Source: Paragordius varius (taxonomy: Eukaryota; Nematomorpha). Taken from it: a stretch of DNA of 64,000 nt. A program made the position numbers and the translations under genes. Numbering within the stretch: the first letter of the stretch is position 1; the number at the start of each line of letters is the position of its first letter. The notes beneath the pieces were generated by a model. It was not told the origin of the DNA. It worked only from the letters and a program-made list of their open reading frames with translations, and ran no database searches. Shown piece by piece: positions 11,470 through 24,400 of this stretch. The DNA is taken from positions 496,001 to 560,000 of the forward strand of contig OZ176055.1 in the NCBI GenBank assembly GCA_964247055.1, in the 5' to 3' direction.

Positions 11470-13060
11470 GTGCTATTATAATAAAGTTTTTGGGTTGATT
11501 TTACAGAAAATTTGCTCTAGCATACAAATTAGATAATTTTTGAATACAACTAAAACATCGTACGATGCAATTTTTTTGAAATGTAGGCAAAATTAACCTT
11601 TGTTTCAACCAAATGTGGTTAATTTAGTTTCAAATTTAGAGAGAATGTTATTAAGTAATTTGAAATGGGAATGGGCCCAAATTAATTGAAAATGTATAAT
11701 GTTGGCTTTGAGACAATTATCATCTGGAATACATAGGCCCATTAAAATGAATTGACATGTAGAATATTTTTATTCATATATTAATGCGCCAACTTATAGT
11801 ATTATTAATTTCTTAGCTCTTTGAATAGGTTCAACTCCAGGTCAAAGTATGACTATTTTTCTAAAAGGCTCCTGAAAATTGTGTGCTTATGTAATTTTCC
11901 GGCAAACATGAACCCCCATTCTTACACAGTAAGTTTTTAAGGAAGAGTTTCAAACATAGTCTGTTCAGCTCTTTAATAGTTCTACATGTATTCCTATTAT
12001 GATTTAAAAAATTTCTATTGGCAAAAAACTTAATCCAGCGCTTTTTTACCATACCAACCGTTAGACATTGTCTCAGTCTCTGTAAAATTTGCCACCACAT
12101 AAAAATAACTAGCTTTGGAGCAAATTTTTAGGAATCCTATGAAACTTTAAAAAAGGGTTTAATATATTTCCGCTACCAAAGCAAATTTTTTTGATAAGAT
12201 CTTTTTAAATAAGTGGGCTTATTTATGTGTAAAATACACCACCATGTAAAAATATATATTTGAAGCCTACGAAACGACACCATGTGGATTAAAAAATAAT
12301 TATAATTTTTTAGCGCGTTTTAAATTGATTGCTGGTCCACCTCTGGTAAATACGGTCAGGAATTACGTTGTTTGAAGTAATTTTTCACCCCAGTTATACT
12401 AGTATGTAAAATAAATTACTCCCAGTTATAGTTTTAGTCGAGGGCTTTTTCTATTAACTCCTTGGTAGGGCCTCAACCTATCTTAAATATGCCACTATAT
12501 AAAACAGCGTGCGTGTAAGAAGCAAATTTTGGAAATCTCAGAAGATCATATGTCCAGTCTAGAGACAAAATTTTCTTTTTAATAAGCCGATGAAGCACGG
12601 TTTGTATGCATTTGGTTAAAGTCGTTGTCGATTTATAGCTATTCCGTAGATAAATGTAAGCCAATATGCTCTGTTGTAAGTAAGGAACAATATAAATTTT
12701 TGTCGTAAAAAGTTTGTGCTATTAGTATGAGTTTCGGCGCATTTTACCACAGTAGCGCTGTCTTTTTCCCTCCATTTAACGTGTCATTATATAATATTCT
12801 AATTTCTGTGTCATAACGGTGTGTCCGAAACACGTTAATTGTTTTAACCTTTGAAAAGATTCGACCATCCAAAAATATTTGACTTTAAAGCAAATATTCA
12901 GAAAACCATGAGATCCGATGCCTTTAAAAGACGGTTATTTTGACAACAGTATAGAGACAAAATGGATGTTAGTTGGCGAATCTAGCTGGTTCTGGTTCCA
13001 ATTCGAAGCCATTGCGTTTGGGGGCTTCTACTAAAAATTAAACATATGCTGTTGGTCTAG
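11470..13060. other. intergenic, no gene recognised
   Basis: The AT-rich sequence between BARD1 and the micro-exon gene has short open frames on the minus strand only, without codon-like character, and no tRNA. Confidence 0.5.
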
Positions 13061-13330
13061 TTCAAGGAACAGACGGCCCTTCAAAATATTTCTGCGGCCC
13101 GCGATAAATTTTAAATACAAAATTTTACGAAATCCAAGACAAAAATATTATCTCGAACAAATTTCTGAAAAATCATTCCGAATAAGAGCAAAAAAAATTT
13201 AAAATAATATGGTTGTTTTTACAGTCTTAGGTCTAAAATTTAATAAATATTTGTTAATGCCCATATAATTTTATATGCGGCCCGCCAAATTTGCTTGCGA
13301 AGCCATTTGTGTTGGACACCCCTGGTCTTG
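13060..13330. mobile_element. hAT-like (Tip100-type) remnant
   Basis: The right end reads GTTGGACACCCCTGG, the reverse of the CAGGGGTGTCCAAC terminus common in hAT elements, and GGCCCGC words sit near both ends (13,096 and 13,278). Similar isolated starts with GGTGTCCAAC or GGGTGGTCAACC occur near 44,535, 52,405 and 54,335. No transposase remains. Confidence 0.4.
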
Positions 13331-13845
13331 TTAATTTCGGGTAGCTTTTTAAATCATGAAAGTTTACACTTATTGGATTTAAAGTTAAAATTTACAATCT
13401 TTTTTTCGCTTTTTTTAAATATTACACATTATGCATAATTCAAGCAAGTATATAACCTTTTATTCAACAATTAAAAACCCTTATATACTTAATAGTTTTC
13501 ATAAGATGTTTTAATACTTTAAAAATTTACATTTTTAAACTAATAATAATTATTATTTTAATGATTATTAATTTTAAATGCTGTTTAACTAAGGTTCGCT
13601 AGATAACTTCATTTTTATCAAGTACAATTAAATTTTGCATTGGTGTGTACTTAGATGTGACTATTTATATACCTTGAACTGAAAATAATAATTTTTAGGT
13701 TATATATATAACATTATATTTTAAAACCAAAATAACTACTGGGTACATTGAGAAAAATTGGCAGCGGCTATTTAAAGAAATCATAAAATATTAATTTTGC
13801 AAATCAAAAATTAATAAATTTTTATATTTTTACACTCACGCGCCA

Positions 13846-15448
13846 ATGATCTTGTCATTTATTTCAACAAAGATTATGATGATTAAAATGATATGTAGTC
13901 TAATCATTTGTAGCAATTTAGCATACTGTCGACAGGATTTTGTTTCAAGCGCCCTATCAAATTCGATAAAATCGCCCAAAAAAGTCGCTTTTAAACGTCG
14001 GTACCAAACTCCGTTGTATGTGCCAAGCCTTGTTGACAACAATTCCATGGTTCCTCAATACTGTAGCGCAAATACTGAAGGTTGTGCTTTTTTTTCAAAA
14101 TTAATTTGTTAGATTCTTAGTTTTACACTTTTCAAATAAAAGTCTTATCCATACTCTAATTATTCATCTCATAATTAATCAGTTTTACGCTGTATACAGT
14201 AACAATTAAAATTGTACAGACAAAACGTAAAAATATAAGGACAAATATTTGGTTTAAAAAGACCGCTCTGTTTATTTTTAAACTTGATGTTTTGTAAATG
14301 TAACTCATTGTTTAGAATTGCAAATGAAATAAAGTTTAACACTATCAGTTACGTATTTTACAGTTACAATTATATAATTTACTTAGGAAAAAATTAAGGT
14401 TACAATAAAAAGTATGGTATTGAAAAGAAATATTTGTCATTTATATTTTTATGTTTTGATTGTATAATTTTAAATTTTACTCTATTATTTATATATAGAG
14501 GTTTACATTGAAAGTCTATTGTGCTATCAACCGTTGCGAGGATTAATTTCTAACATGGAAAATTATAAATATTTGACCGTAAAAGGCAATTCCGAAGGCA
14601 ATGTAACATCCAATTTGATTAAAAACGTAACTTTTTTCACAAATTGTGAAACAGATACTAAAAATCAAGATGGATCAGTCCTTCAAATTGAAAAAGGTAC
14701 TTAAATTATAGAAGCATTTTAATTTACATCATATATATATATGTTTTTTACAAAATAGCCATCAATGAAACATTGTATCAAAAAAAGTTGGAACGACTCA
14801 GAAACTTGAAAAGTTTACATTTTATTTTTATGTTTTTTTTAAATATACAGTATGAGTAAGTATACATTGCTAGAAAGTCATTTACTATTGCCAAATAGCA
14901 CATCCAACAAAGGGCAGTATTATTGGCTTATAGTTATTTTTTTCACTTTTTACTATTATTAGCCAATATTAATTCCTTTGCTGCATATTCTATTTGGTGT
15001 AGTGATTACTTTCTAGCATATATACTTACTATACTTTAATATGGAAATTAAATCTGAATATTTTTTTAACTAAACTGAAATTATACGGACAAAACGTAAA
15101 AATATTATGAAAAATATTTTTTCACCAAAAAACAACCACACTTTTTTTGAATCTAAATTTTTCCGTTATATATTATATATTTACAACTTTAAAATTATAA
15201 TTGATTATGTTACCGATATACATATCTATTTCATATTTTGCAATTGCAAAAAATGATTTAAATTTTACAAAATCGATATTAAACAAGTATGGTTGTTTTT
15301 TTTATAAAAAACACATGTGTCTTTATAGTGTTACGTTTAGTCCGTATAATTTTTTTACTTTTTATCCTAAATTAATATAGTGGAGGCCATCGTTAATCTA
15401 ATGTCTCAAAGTAATATATATTCTGGGTTTAAATATTTTTTGTAACAT

Positions 15449-15508
<60 letters not shown>

Positions 15509-17429
15509 TAATATACCATTTACAATTCAAATTCACACTGAAAATAAATTATGTGTTTTCGAACAATATAACAACTATTAATATTAATTAAATATATCTT
15601 TATGGCATAGTTCATTATTTTTTCAGTATTATTTTAATTTAAAACAAAATTATTATTTTTTAAAAATATAAAAAATATAGGTAATTTTAATCTTAAAAAA
15701 CATGCATTTTATTTGAGGGTGAATTTGAATTGTAAATGATATATATATATAAATTTGATAATTTTATAGACTCACGGCCAAATGGCCGTTCCATACGTCA
15801 TATCAATGCTAAAAGTAAAAAATTACATAATTTGCAAAATAATGTAATTTTATTTATAATATTTCACATTTTTACCAAATTAGTTCGTTGGGCCCTTAAA
15901 AAAATGGCAGGTTTAGTATTTAATTTTTATTTTGCCAAAATAACTATATATTTACAGTAAAAATTGAAGAAATCATAAGGACAAATCGTGCATAGTAACG
16001 GACAAAAACACTTTTATAATTATATTTATGTTTTATTTTTTAATTTACAGTAAAAATTGAAATTATACGGACAAAACGAAAAATTTTTTTATAAGACAAC
16101 CAACCATAGTTTATTAAACACTCATTTATCCCAAATAAATTATTTAATTACAATTGTAAAATATATAATTGATTGTGTTACCAATATACATTTCCAATTC
16201 ATACTTTCCAATTCTAAACAGTAAGTTATATGTAAAAAAGTCAAGTTGGATGTTTTTTGAAAAAAAATATTTGTCTTTATATTTTTACGTTTTTTCCGTA
16301 TAAATTAATTTAATATATTTAAAAAAAACCTCATTTCAGTTTGCAGTCTATGGAATATATATGGATATTATTAATACCAGTCAAATTAATATAATTCTAA
16401 ATCGTTAAATAAGTAGTTTATGCAGGATAAATCAAGGTTTAAAAACTTAATGTTGTTTGTTTGTTGTAAAAAATATTCTTTTAGTTTTCAACATTTTGTC
16501 TGTATAGCTTCAATTTTAACAAACTTTTTGTGTAGAGTGCAACACGACAGGCGTTTTGAGTCCTGAACCCAATATGGTTACAAAATTAGTACAGATCTCG
16601 AAAGGTAAAGTTTTTGATTCATGTAATTTATCCTATATTTCTTAGTCTAATCAAAGAGCGACATTTTATTATACTAAAAACTATATGGTTAATGTGACAT
16701 TCTTTGCAGTCATATCTAAAGCAAAGAGGGAAATAACCGCTGCCTTTTAAGATTTCTTTCAAAAATAATAATTTTAATAATTTGTGATAAAATTTTATTT
16801 GGATCATAAATAAATATTTGGAATATCAATCGTAGTTCGTAAATTTTAATCGTTTTGAGTTTAGTAAAATCCTTAAACAAAAAGCCACATTGCCGACAAT
16901 TTTATTTTACGCCTCTATATTTTTGGAATGTGTTTTAAATCATTTGATATATTAAAAATGAAATATTAACTTCTATATTACTGGGTAAATTTTACAGGGA
17001 GAATTGTTCACACATCTAAAACAAATCTTGGGAATGTGACGTTGGAAACTTATATAAGTAAATAGTGAAAATACTTTGCTAACATATTTTAAAAAAATTA
17101 TATATATTTATTTAAACATTTATAGTTGAAGTACCTCCTCGAAAAGAAATTAATAAAAATCTTACTACGAATGCCGCGGAAAAAAATAATTTAACCATCC
17201 AAGAAAACAAGCTCTTGACAAATCAGCAAGCTCCTGGTTATATACCAATGATACTTATAAAAGGTTTCACCTTTTGCTTAAATAAATTAAAGAAGAAATT
17301 TTTACAGTAGTAAAACATACAGTAAAATCAAAATCCAGACAAAACTTTAAAAAGTAAAGGAATGCTATTTGTAACGACCATATTTGTTTTAGATATAAAG
17401 TTATTTTTTTGCTTTCCAAAAATGGAGCA

Positions 17430-17460
<31 letters not shown>

Positions 17461-17730
17461 CTCACTAATGTAATAAATGATCAAATATTGTTTTGTTTAT
17501 CAAAAAAAATTTAATCAGTCCATCACTTTTTACTTGATTGCCTTGATAATTTTTAACGTTTTTACTATATTTAGTACCAAATGATACGAAAAAGTTGAAT
17601 AAGGCAAATAATGATAATAGCAGTTACATCAACAATATAATGCAAAAAATTATGTCACCAAACGTGTCGCAAACCGATGGAAAAAATATGACAAATATGT
17701 TAACCAAAGATGAAATTATACAAATATTAA
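13846..17730 (+). CDS. ectodomain exons of the micro-exon gene
   Basis: Exons: 13846-14080 (start and signal peptide), 14499-14696, 14759-14812, 15381-15410, 15770-15814, 16536-16604, 16998-17057, 17126-17263, 17575-17730. The N terminus has a hydrophobic core (MIKMICSLIICSNLAYC) before Arg-Gln, then a basic KSPKKVAFKRR stretch that could be a furin-type site. The spliced ectodomain has about a dozen N-x-S/T sequons (for example GNVT, KNVT, INET, CNTT, KNLT, NNLT, NDTK, PNVS) and few cysteines. All joins keep phase 1. The 30-nt and 45-nt exons are accepted because their phase, splice sites and flanks fit. Function unknown; a glycosylated secreted or surface protein is the inference. Confidence 0.7.
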
Positions 17731-20700
17731 GTAATACAATTATATCATAAACTATTATTTCTTACTATATTAAAAAAAGGATGGTACACAAAAAAAGCAA
17801 ACACATCCGACGAAGTTTATAAATTTTCATAATTTTTAAGAAACGTTATTGAGGTTTCAATAAATTTTGGCATGCATTTAAATAAATTCGTCGCAAAAGC
17901 TTTAATTTATAAATCTAACATAAATTATGCTAAAACTTTTTGAATACAATAGATTATTTAGCTTAAATGGAAATTATACTAATTTTTAAAAATCTTGTTT
18001 AAATTATTAAGCTATTATCTCGTAACTTTTTAAAATTGGTCTTCCATTCAGTGGAAAGGGTGTACAACTTCAGACGCCATCATGGGAAGGGGTTTATTAA
18101 TTTTTTTATAACTTAGTTTTTAATTCAACTTTTGAAAAACTACAGCCTAACTTGGGCTTAAGGATTCATTTGCCGGGCCTCCGCCTTGATTATTATTGTA
18201 AAATTATCTGATATATCGCTATTTATCCTCCTTTAAAGGGTGTACACAAATATCTTCACAGACCGCATTTAAAAAACCGGCGAGCCGCATTCGAAATATA
18301 TATGGGTTATCAAATCATTTCATTAAATTTCGAACATAAGACTTTAAAATGCAAATTTTTTCTAATTCTGATGATTTTACCAATTATTTTATTAGCATAA
18401 TATATGGATATCCAGATTTTTTGCAGGCCACCTGTTGGGGATTCCTGATTTAGTTTATCGTCATTATCTTTTAAGCGTTTTTCTTAAAAAAAATGGTGTG
18501 TGTGTTATAAGATACTCATGTAGTGACTCTTGGCTTTCTCATAAATTAATGTTCTCCATTTTTGACGATCCTGTGATTCTCTCAACAATCGAGGAAAAGT
18601 TCGGTTTGTTATTGATTTAAGCATGTTGATCCACCGCTTTTTGGTTCGGCCCCTTCTGCGGGTGCCATCTACCAACCCAAAAAGTATGCTTTTTTCTAGC
18701 GAGTCGGATCGCAGGATATGACCCAGATATTTTAGCTGTTTGAAGATTATTAAATCGTGAAGTAAAAATTCGGGTTTGATGAGGTTGAGGATATAAGAAT
18801 TGGAGATGTGGGCTTTCCAGGAGATTCTCAATATTTTCCGAAAGCACCACATTTGGAAAGAGTTTATGCGGGCTTTGTCAATGGATTTGCATATCCATGA
18901 ACAGCTGCGATTAAAACCCAATTCGGTCCCACCGATTGGTTTCCTATCCTCAGAGGTGTGAGACAAGGATGTGTCCTTTCTCCCCTCCTATTTAACTTAT
19001 AAACAGAAACATTAATACGCATTTGTAACTTTCCCCAACATATTACGGCACGGATCGGTGGTCTTACTATTTGCAATCTCCGGTACGCCGAGACACCATC
19101 CTCTTGTCAGAATCCCATACGGACATGATCTATCTTTTAAATAATCTCACCATCGAAGCAAGTTTGATGGGTCTTAAGCTGAACCCAGCTAAATCTAAAA
19201 TAATGATCCTAAACGCTCCACAACTACCATTTACAATCAATAACTACTCCATCGAACTAAGTGATCACTGTAAATATCTAGGCATAATTACATTCGACGG
19301 TAGCTCGAATCCCGAAATCCGAGCACGGAGCATTAGGACGTGCTACTATGGGTAAACTATCCAAAATTTGGAACTCGTCGGTCATAAGATTTCCAACCAA
19401 ACTTGCCATCCTGAAGGCGATAATATACCCCGTGGCAAAAATAAATTAGATTCGTTCTAAATATTTTATGACAATAAAAAAAACGCATTATGAAAGTTTT
19501 AACTACTCTCATATGTCGACCCCTCAATAAAATAAGACATAATTTAAGTTTGATATTGTTTTATTTTTTATATATTATTATGCCATGTATTTACAGTAAA
19601 AATTGAAATTATACGGACAAAACGTAAAAAATAAAGAATTTTTTTCTAAAAGACAACAATATTTTTTATATCTTGATTGTTTCAAATAAAAGTCATTTTA
19701 AACTCCAAAGTATAAATAGAAATTTATATTGGTAACACAATCAATTACATATTTTACGATTATTTTTAAATGATTTAAATAGGATAAATCAAGTTTTGAA
19801 AAAGTATGGTTGATTTATGAAAAAACATTTTTGTCTTTATATTTTTAAGTTTTGTCCTTATAATTTCATTTTTTACTGTATAACCTAATTTTCAGATGTT
19901 ATTTCGAATTAAACTTAAATATTTGTGTTTTCCAACATCATCAGCTTTGATAGCACATTATTGCAAAATATTAATTATTATGACTTGCAGAAAACATAGT
20001 CTATATTAAAATTTATTATTATACTGACAAAAGGTATAAAAATAATGAAATTTAATCAGCTATAAACTATTTATATAAGATAGATCTTAATTTAATAATC
20101 AAGTGCTTAAACAATTTATATCTTTTCACCCAATTTTGAATCTATATTGAAAAATCGATCTTTTTATTTTTACATTTTGTCTGTATTATTTGATTTATAC
20201 TATGTATGGCAATAGTTTAATCTGATTTATTCAATTCCCATTCAGATATCTCCACAACAACCAGTTCAAGAAATAAGAAAGATCCGTCGGAAATAAAGAC
20301 AAAAATCACTAAATCTAGTATTTATTGATATATGTTAGAAATTTGCGCATATTATATATTGAGAACACATTGCTTAACTCCGCTATAAAAAATTCATAAT
20401 ATAAATCTGTTTAAGTTAAAATATATATTTATATATTTATTGTAAGTATTTTCAGCAACAAATTGGTATTAAAAATTTCTAATGCTAATGCAAAACACCT
20501 TGAAATCAGTATGAAAACAATCTAACAAACTGAAGTCGTATTTTTAGCTGTTTAAAGGATAGATCTAAGCAAATCATATTTTTACTGGTTTAATCCAAAA
20601 TTTTCCATATATTTTTAAAATTATAGAATAATGTAAGTTTATTCATATTTATATGTTTAAATCAATTTATTTTCAAAGCTAATTTTAAATGAACTGGAAC

Positions 20701-21407
20701 ATTTTTTTTGAATTGCCAGTTTCAAAACTATAGTCATAATCATACTGCCCTCGATGAAAATGAATGTATTTTTCAAAATTTTCAATGCTTATATCTTTAT
20801 TTAACATGAATAGGTTGATAAAAGAAACTGTATAAGGATATTTTATGACTAATTCAGAGGTTTATGTTTGAAATAAAAAATCATTTTGAACCACTAATTA
20901 CAGTAAAAATTGAAATTATACGGACAAAAGGTAGAAATATAAAGACAAAATGTTTATCAAAAAAACCACCATAGTAATCTCGGTTTTTAAAATTTCAATC
21001 ATTTTTTGAAATTGCAAAATAAGAAATAGAGATGTAGATCGGTAATACTATCAAACCTTCTTTATAATTGTAATTTAAATATAGGAGAAATTAAGTTTTG
21101 AAAAGTATGGTGTTTTGAAAAAATTGTCTTGATATTTTTACGTATCCGTATAATTACAAATTTTACTGTAATTTTTTTAGGATATCAAAATAAAATGTAA
21201 ATTTGATATGTTGATGGAAAATATATCGGGAAATGCCGCATGCTCATGCTTACATATTCAGCATGTCCCTACATATAGGCATTCTTTTAAAATGTTTTCT
21301 AACCGATAAAAAGCGAACAAAGCTATTTTTCCACGAGAAGCGCTCAATTTTTTGAATACCGAACTATTTTGATTTTCAAAAAAATCATTTATATTGTAAA
21401 TATCATT

Positions 21408-21440
<33 letters not shown>

Positions 21441-24400
21441 AGAAACGGAAATCAGTTATGAATTGGTAGGCGCTGGTGACATTAAATTTGATGAAAAAGA
21501 ATTTACTCAAAGACGAGGCTCCGATCAATCTTCACTAACTGTCTTAAGTCCCTTTAAATGTAATTTTTGCATTTAGTATTTTAATAGTTTATCTAACACT
21601 TTATTAACTTTTGGGAGGAATTTTAAACCAGTGGTACTTTTTTGTGGCCTTGAAGTATTTATTAAATAGTTTGATATATCAATTTTGTGTATAAATATCG
21701 GTAAATGTGTCAAGCAACTATGAGATTACGGCACTTGAGACAATATAAATATATTTTTCTGTCTTTTAAAATTAATTTTTGGTAAGTACCATGTTTTAAA
21801 CCATGGCAATTTCATAATACAACTTACAATCTGTAACTGTTTAGGGGCGCATTGTTAAAAATATATATTTAATTAATATATAAAATTGCAAAAAATCTTA
21901 TCATATCCTTTTCCAAGATTTAATCTTTATTTTATATATCTTTTAGTCGTGTTACTGGGAATCGGATTAGGAAGTATGTTGATGCATTATATTTCATGCA
22001 CGTTTTTCAATAAAAATTTAAATTATACAGACAAAACGTAACTAATCAATAATATTTTTTTCCAAAATAGACAACCAAACTTTTACCACCCACTTTTTCC
22101 ACATAAATTATACAACTGAAAACATTAGTAAAAATTCAAAAACGGACAGAAAATATAAAGACAAATTTTTCAAAAAACAACCACACCTTAATTTTTCTCA
22201 TATTATATAAGTACAATTGTAAAATAAAAATTGATTATTTTACCAATATACATATCAATTTCCTACTTTGCAGTTCAAAACAATGAGTTTTTAAAAAAAT
22301 CAAGATATTAGAAGTATGGTTGTCTTTTAGAAAAAAATATTTGTCTTTATATTTTTTCGTTTTATCTATATAATTACACTTAAAAAAAGTAAATAATCTA
22401 CATTCGCATCTTTTACTAAGCAAAACAAACGAGTTGCATTTAATGTTTATAAAATCATGGTTTAAAAAATACAGGTGCCTTTTTCCAAAAATTATGGTTG
22501 TCTTTTAATTTATACATACGGTTAGCTACAATGTATGAGATTAAAGATACATATTAGTTACATCTTATAAATATGTATTTTGATATAATTTCATCTTAAA
22601 CGCATTATATAAGCTTACGTTTCTTTTGGTGCCATTATGGGAACGGCAAGTGGAATAGGGGCTGCCGGAGGGGTGGGTGCAGGTGGGGCATCTTTTCGCC
22701 CTCCTGGAAATCCTGGACCTTCAGTTCCAGGAACTTCAACTGGTTCCTCCAATCCCTCTAATGTTCACACTGCTCCTCAAGGTTTTTATTTATACTTAAA
22801 TTTTTATTCGAAAGTTTTTGGGAAAAATGGGAAATATAAGAAAAACATAAAATATGTTTGGACCCCGACTTCAAAAAATTTTTAGGGTTTTTTAAAATTT
22901 CTATATTGAAATTTCGTTCACCAATTTATAATATTAATGAAAATTGCAAACATTATTGACTTTTTTATTGACTTTTTTGGTTGTCTTATACACTACTTAG
23001 GTCAAAAAATAAGGGAATTAAAACTAAAATTTTAACTCATAACCGGAATACAAATGCGAAAGAACGATTCTTTTCCCAAAATTTTCGAAATGAAATAAAT
23101 GAGATCTAGCAAACGGCTAAGGTTTTAATCTTGTCTAAAATATTGATTAGACACCTGGCTGTGGCTTCTATATTTGCCATTTATAAAAAATGTTTTGAAT
23201 TAGTATTAAGATAAAATCAATATCATAGGTAACAAAGTTATATTTGGGGAAAAGTAATATCACTTTTGATTGAATTATTATTGAAAAAATCAAAAAAATA
23301 GTTTAATATGTTTGCTTAAATAGTAGAATCACCCCAAGCTGGCCCATCATGGAGTATAATTTTTTTAGATATTTTGTTCATTAACACTTAAATGTATTTA
23401 TGAGAAAAATTTTTTTGTTTAGGACCTGATCCTACCCCAAGTTCATTACCTGTACAGGAAACAAATGTCCATGAGCCTTTATTAGGTTTTTAAAATAATT
23501 AAAATATTTATATAAATTTTTAAGACATATGTTTTAAAATACGAAATTTGGGTGTTTAAAATTTCAAATTCACCCTAAATTTATATTATGTGTTTGAAAA
23601 TCAAAAAATACCTATATTTTTCGATATTATGCCATAAATAAATATTTCATATCAATAATAAGTTAGATGAGCCTAAATTTACAAATCATTTTTAGATCGA
23701 ATTTGAAAACTGTTTAAAAAATATTTGAGCGTAAATTTTAATTTTTCAAGGGTGAATTTGCAGTGTAACTGGCATATGTTATATTGGTGGTCTCCTAAGA
23801 TAGGGAGAAAATCCTTTGAATAAGATTAAAAAAAAATTTAATTTCCAATTACAGTAAATTGAAATTATACAGAAAAAAAGTAGAAATATAAAGATAAAGT
23901 TTTTGAAAAGACAATCAACCATACTTTTTAAAATATATAGTTATCCTACAAAAATCAATTAATTACTGTAAAATACATAATGGATTGTGTTACCAATTTA
24001 CAATTCTATTTCATATTTTCAACTTTAAACAATCATTTTTATTTAAGATAAACAAGATATAAATAGTATGGTTGTCTTTTATAAAAAAATAATTGTCATT
24101 ATATTTTTACGCTTTATCCGTAAAATATCCATTTTTACTCAGAGTCTTTAAGTATATAGCCATCGATAAATACATATTTAATACCAGTTAAATTAATTTT
24201 TCCCACCAATCTTTATATCAGAACCACAATCAAAACCTACGCCTTACGATGATAATGGCGATATACCGAATTTCGAGGATGACCTTTCCTCCATATGTAA
24301 GTTTAACTAAACTAAACTAAATTACAGTAAAAATTGTGATATACGGACAAAGCTTACAGTCATGTATCCTTTATTTTATTAAAAATTAATTTTTTTGTTA

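Noticed and set aside
17430-17460. (TA)n microsatellites here and at 15,458, 27,657, 31,268, 39,835, 53,430, 56,395 and 57,290
   Set aside because: They are ordinary simple repeats in AT-rich DNA. Only the TG tract at an acceptor was kept as notable.
22636-22885. Independent gene starting at the ATG in the Gly-rich exon
   Set aside because: The same frame is open upstream of that ATG back to a good acceptor in the shared phase, and it completes the membrane helix; an internal exon is the simpler reading.
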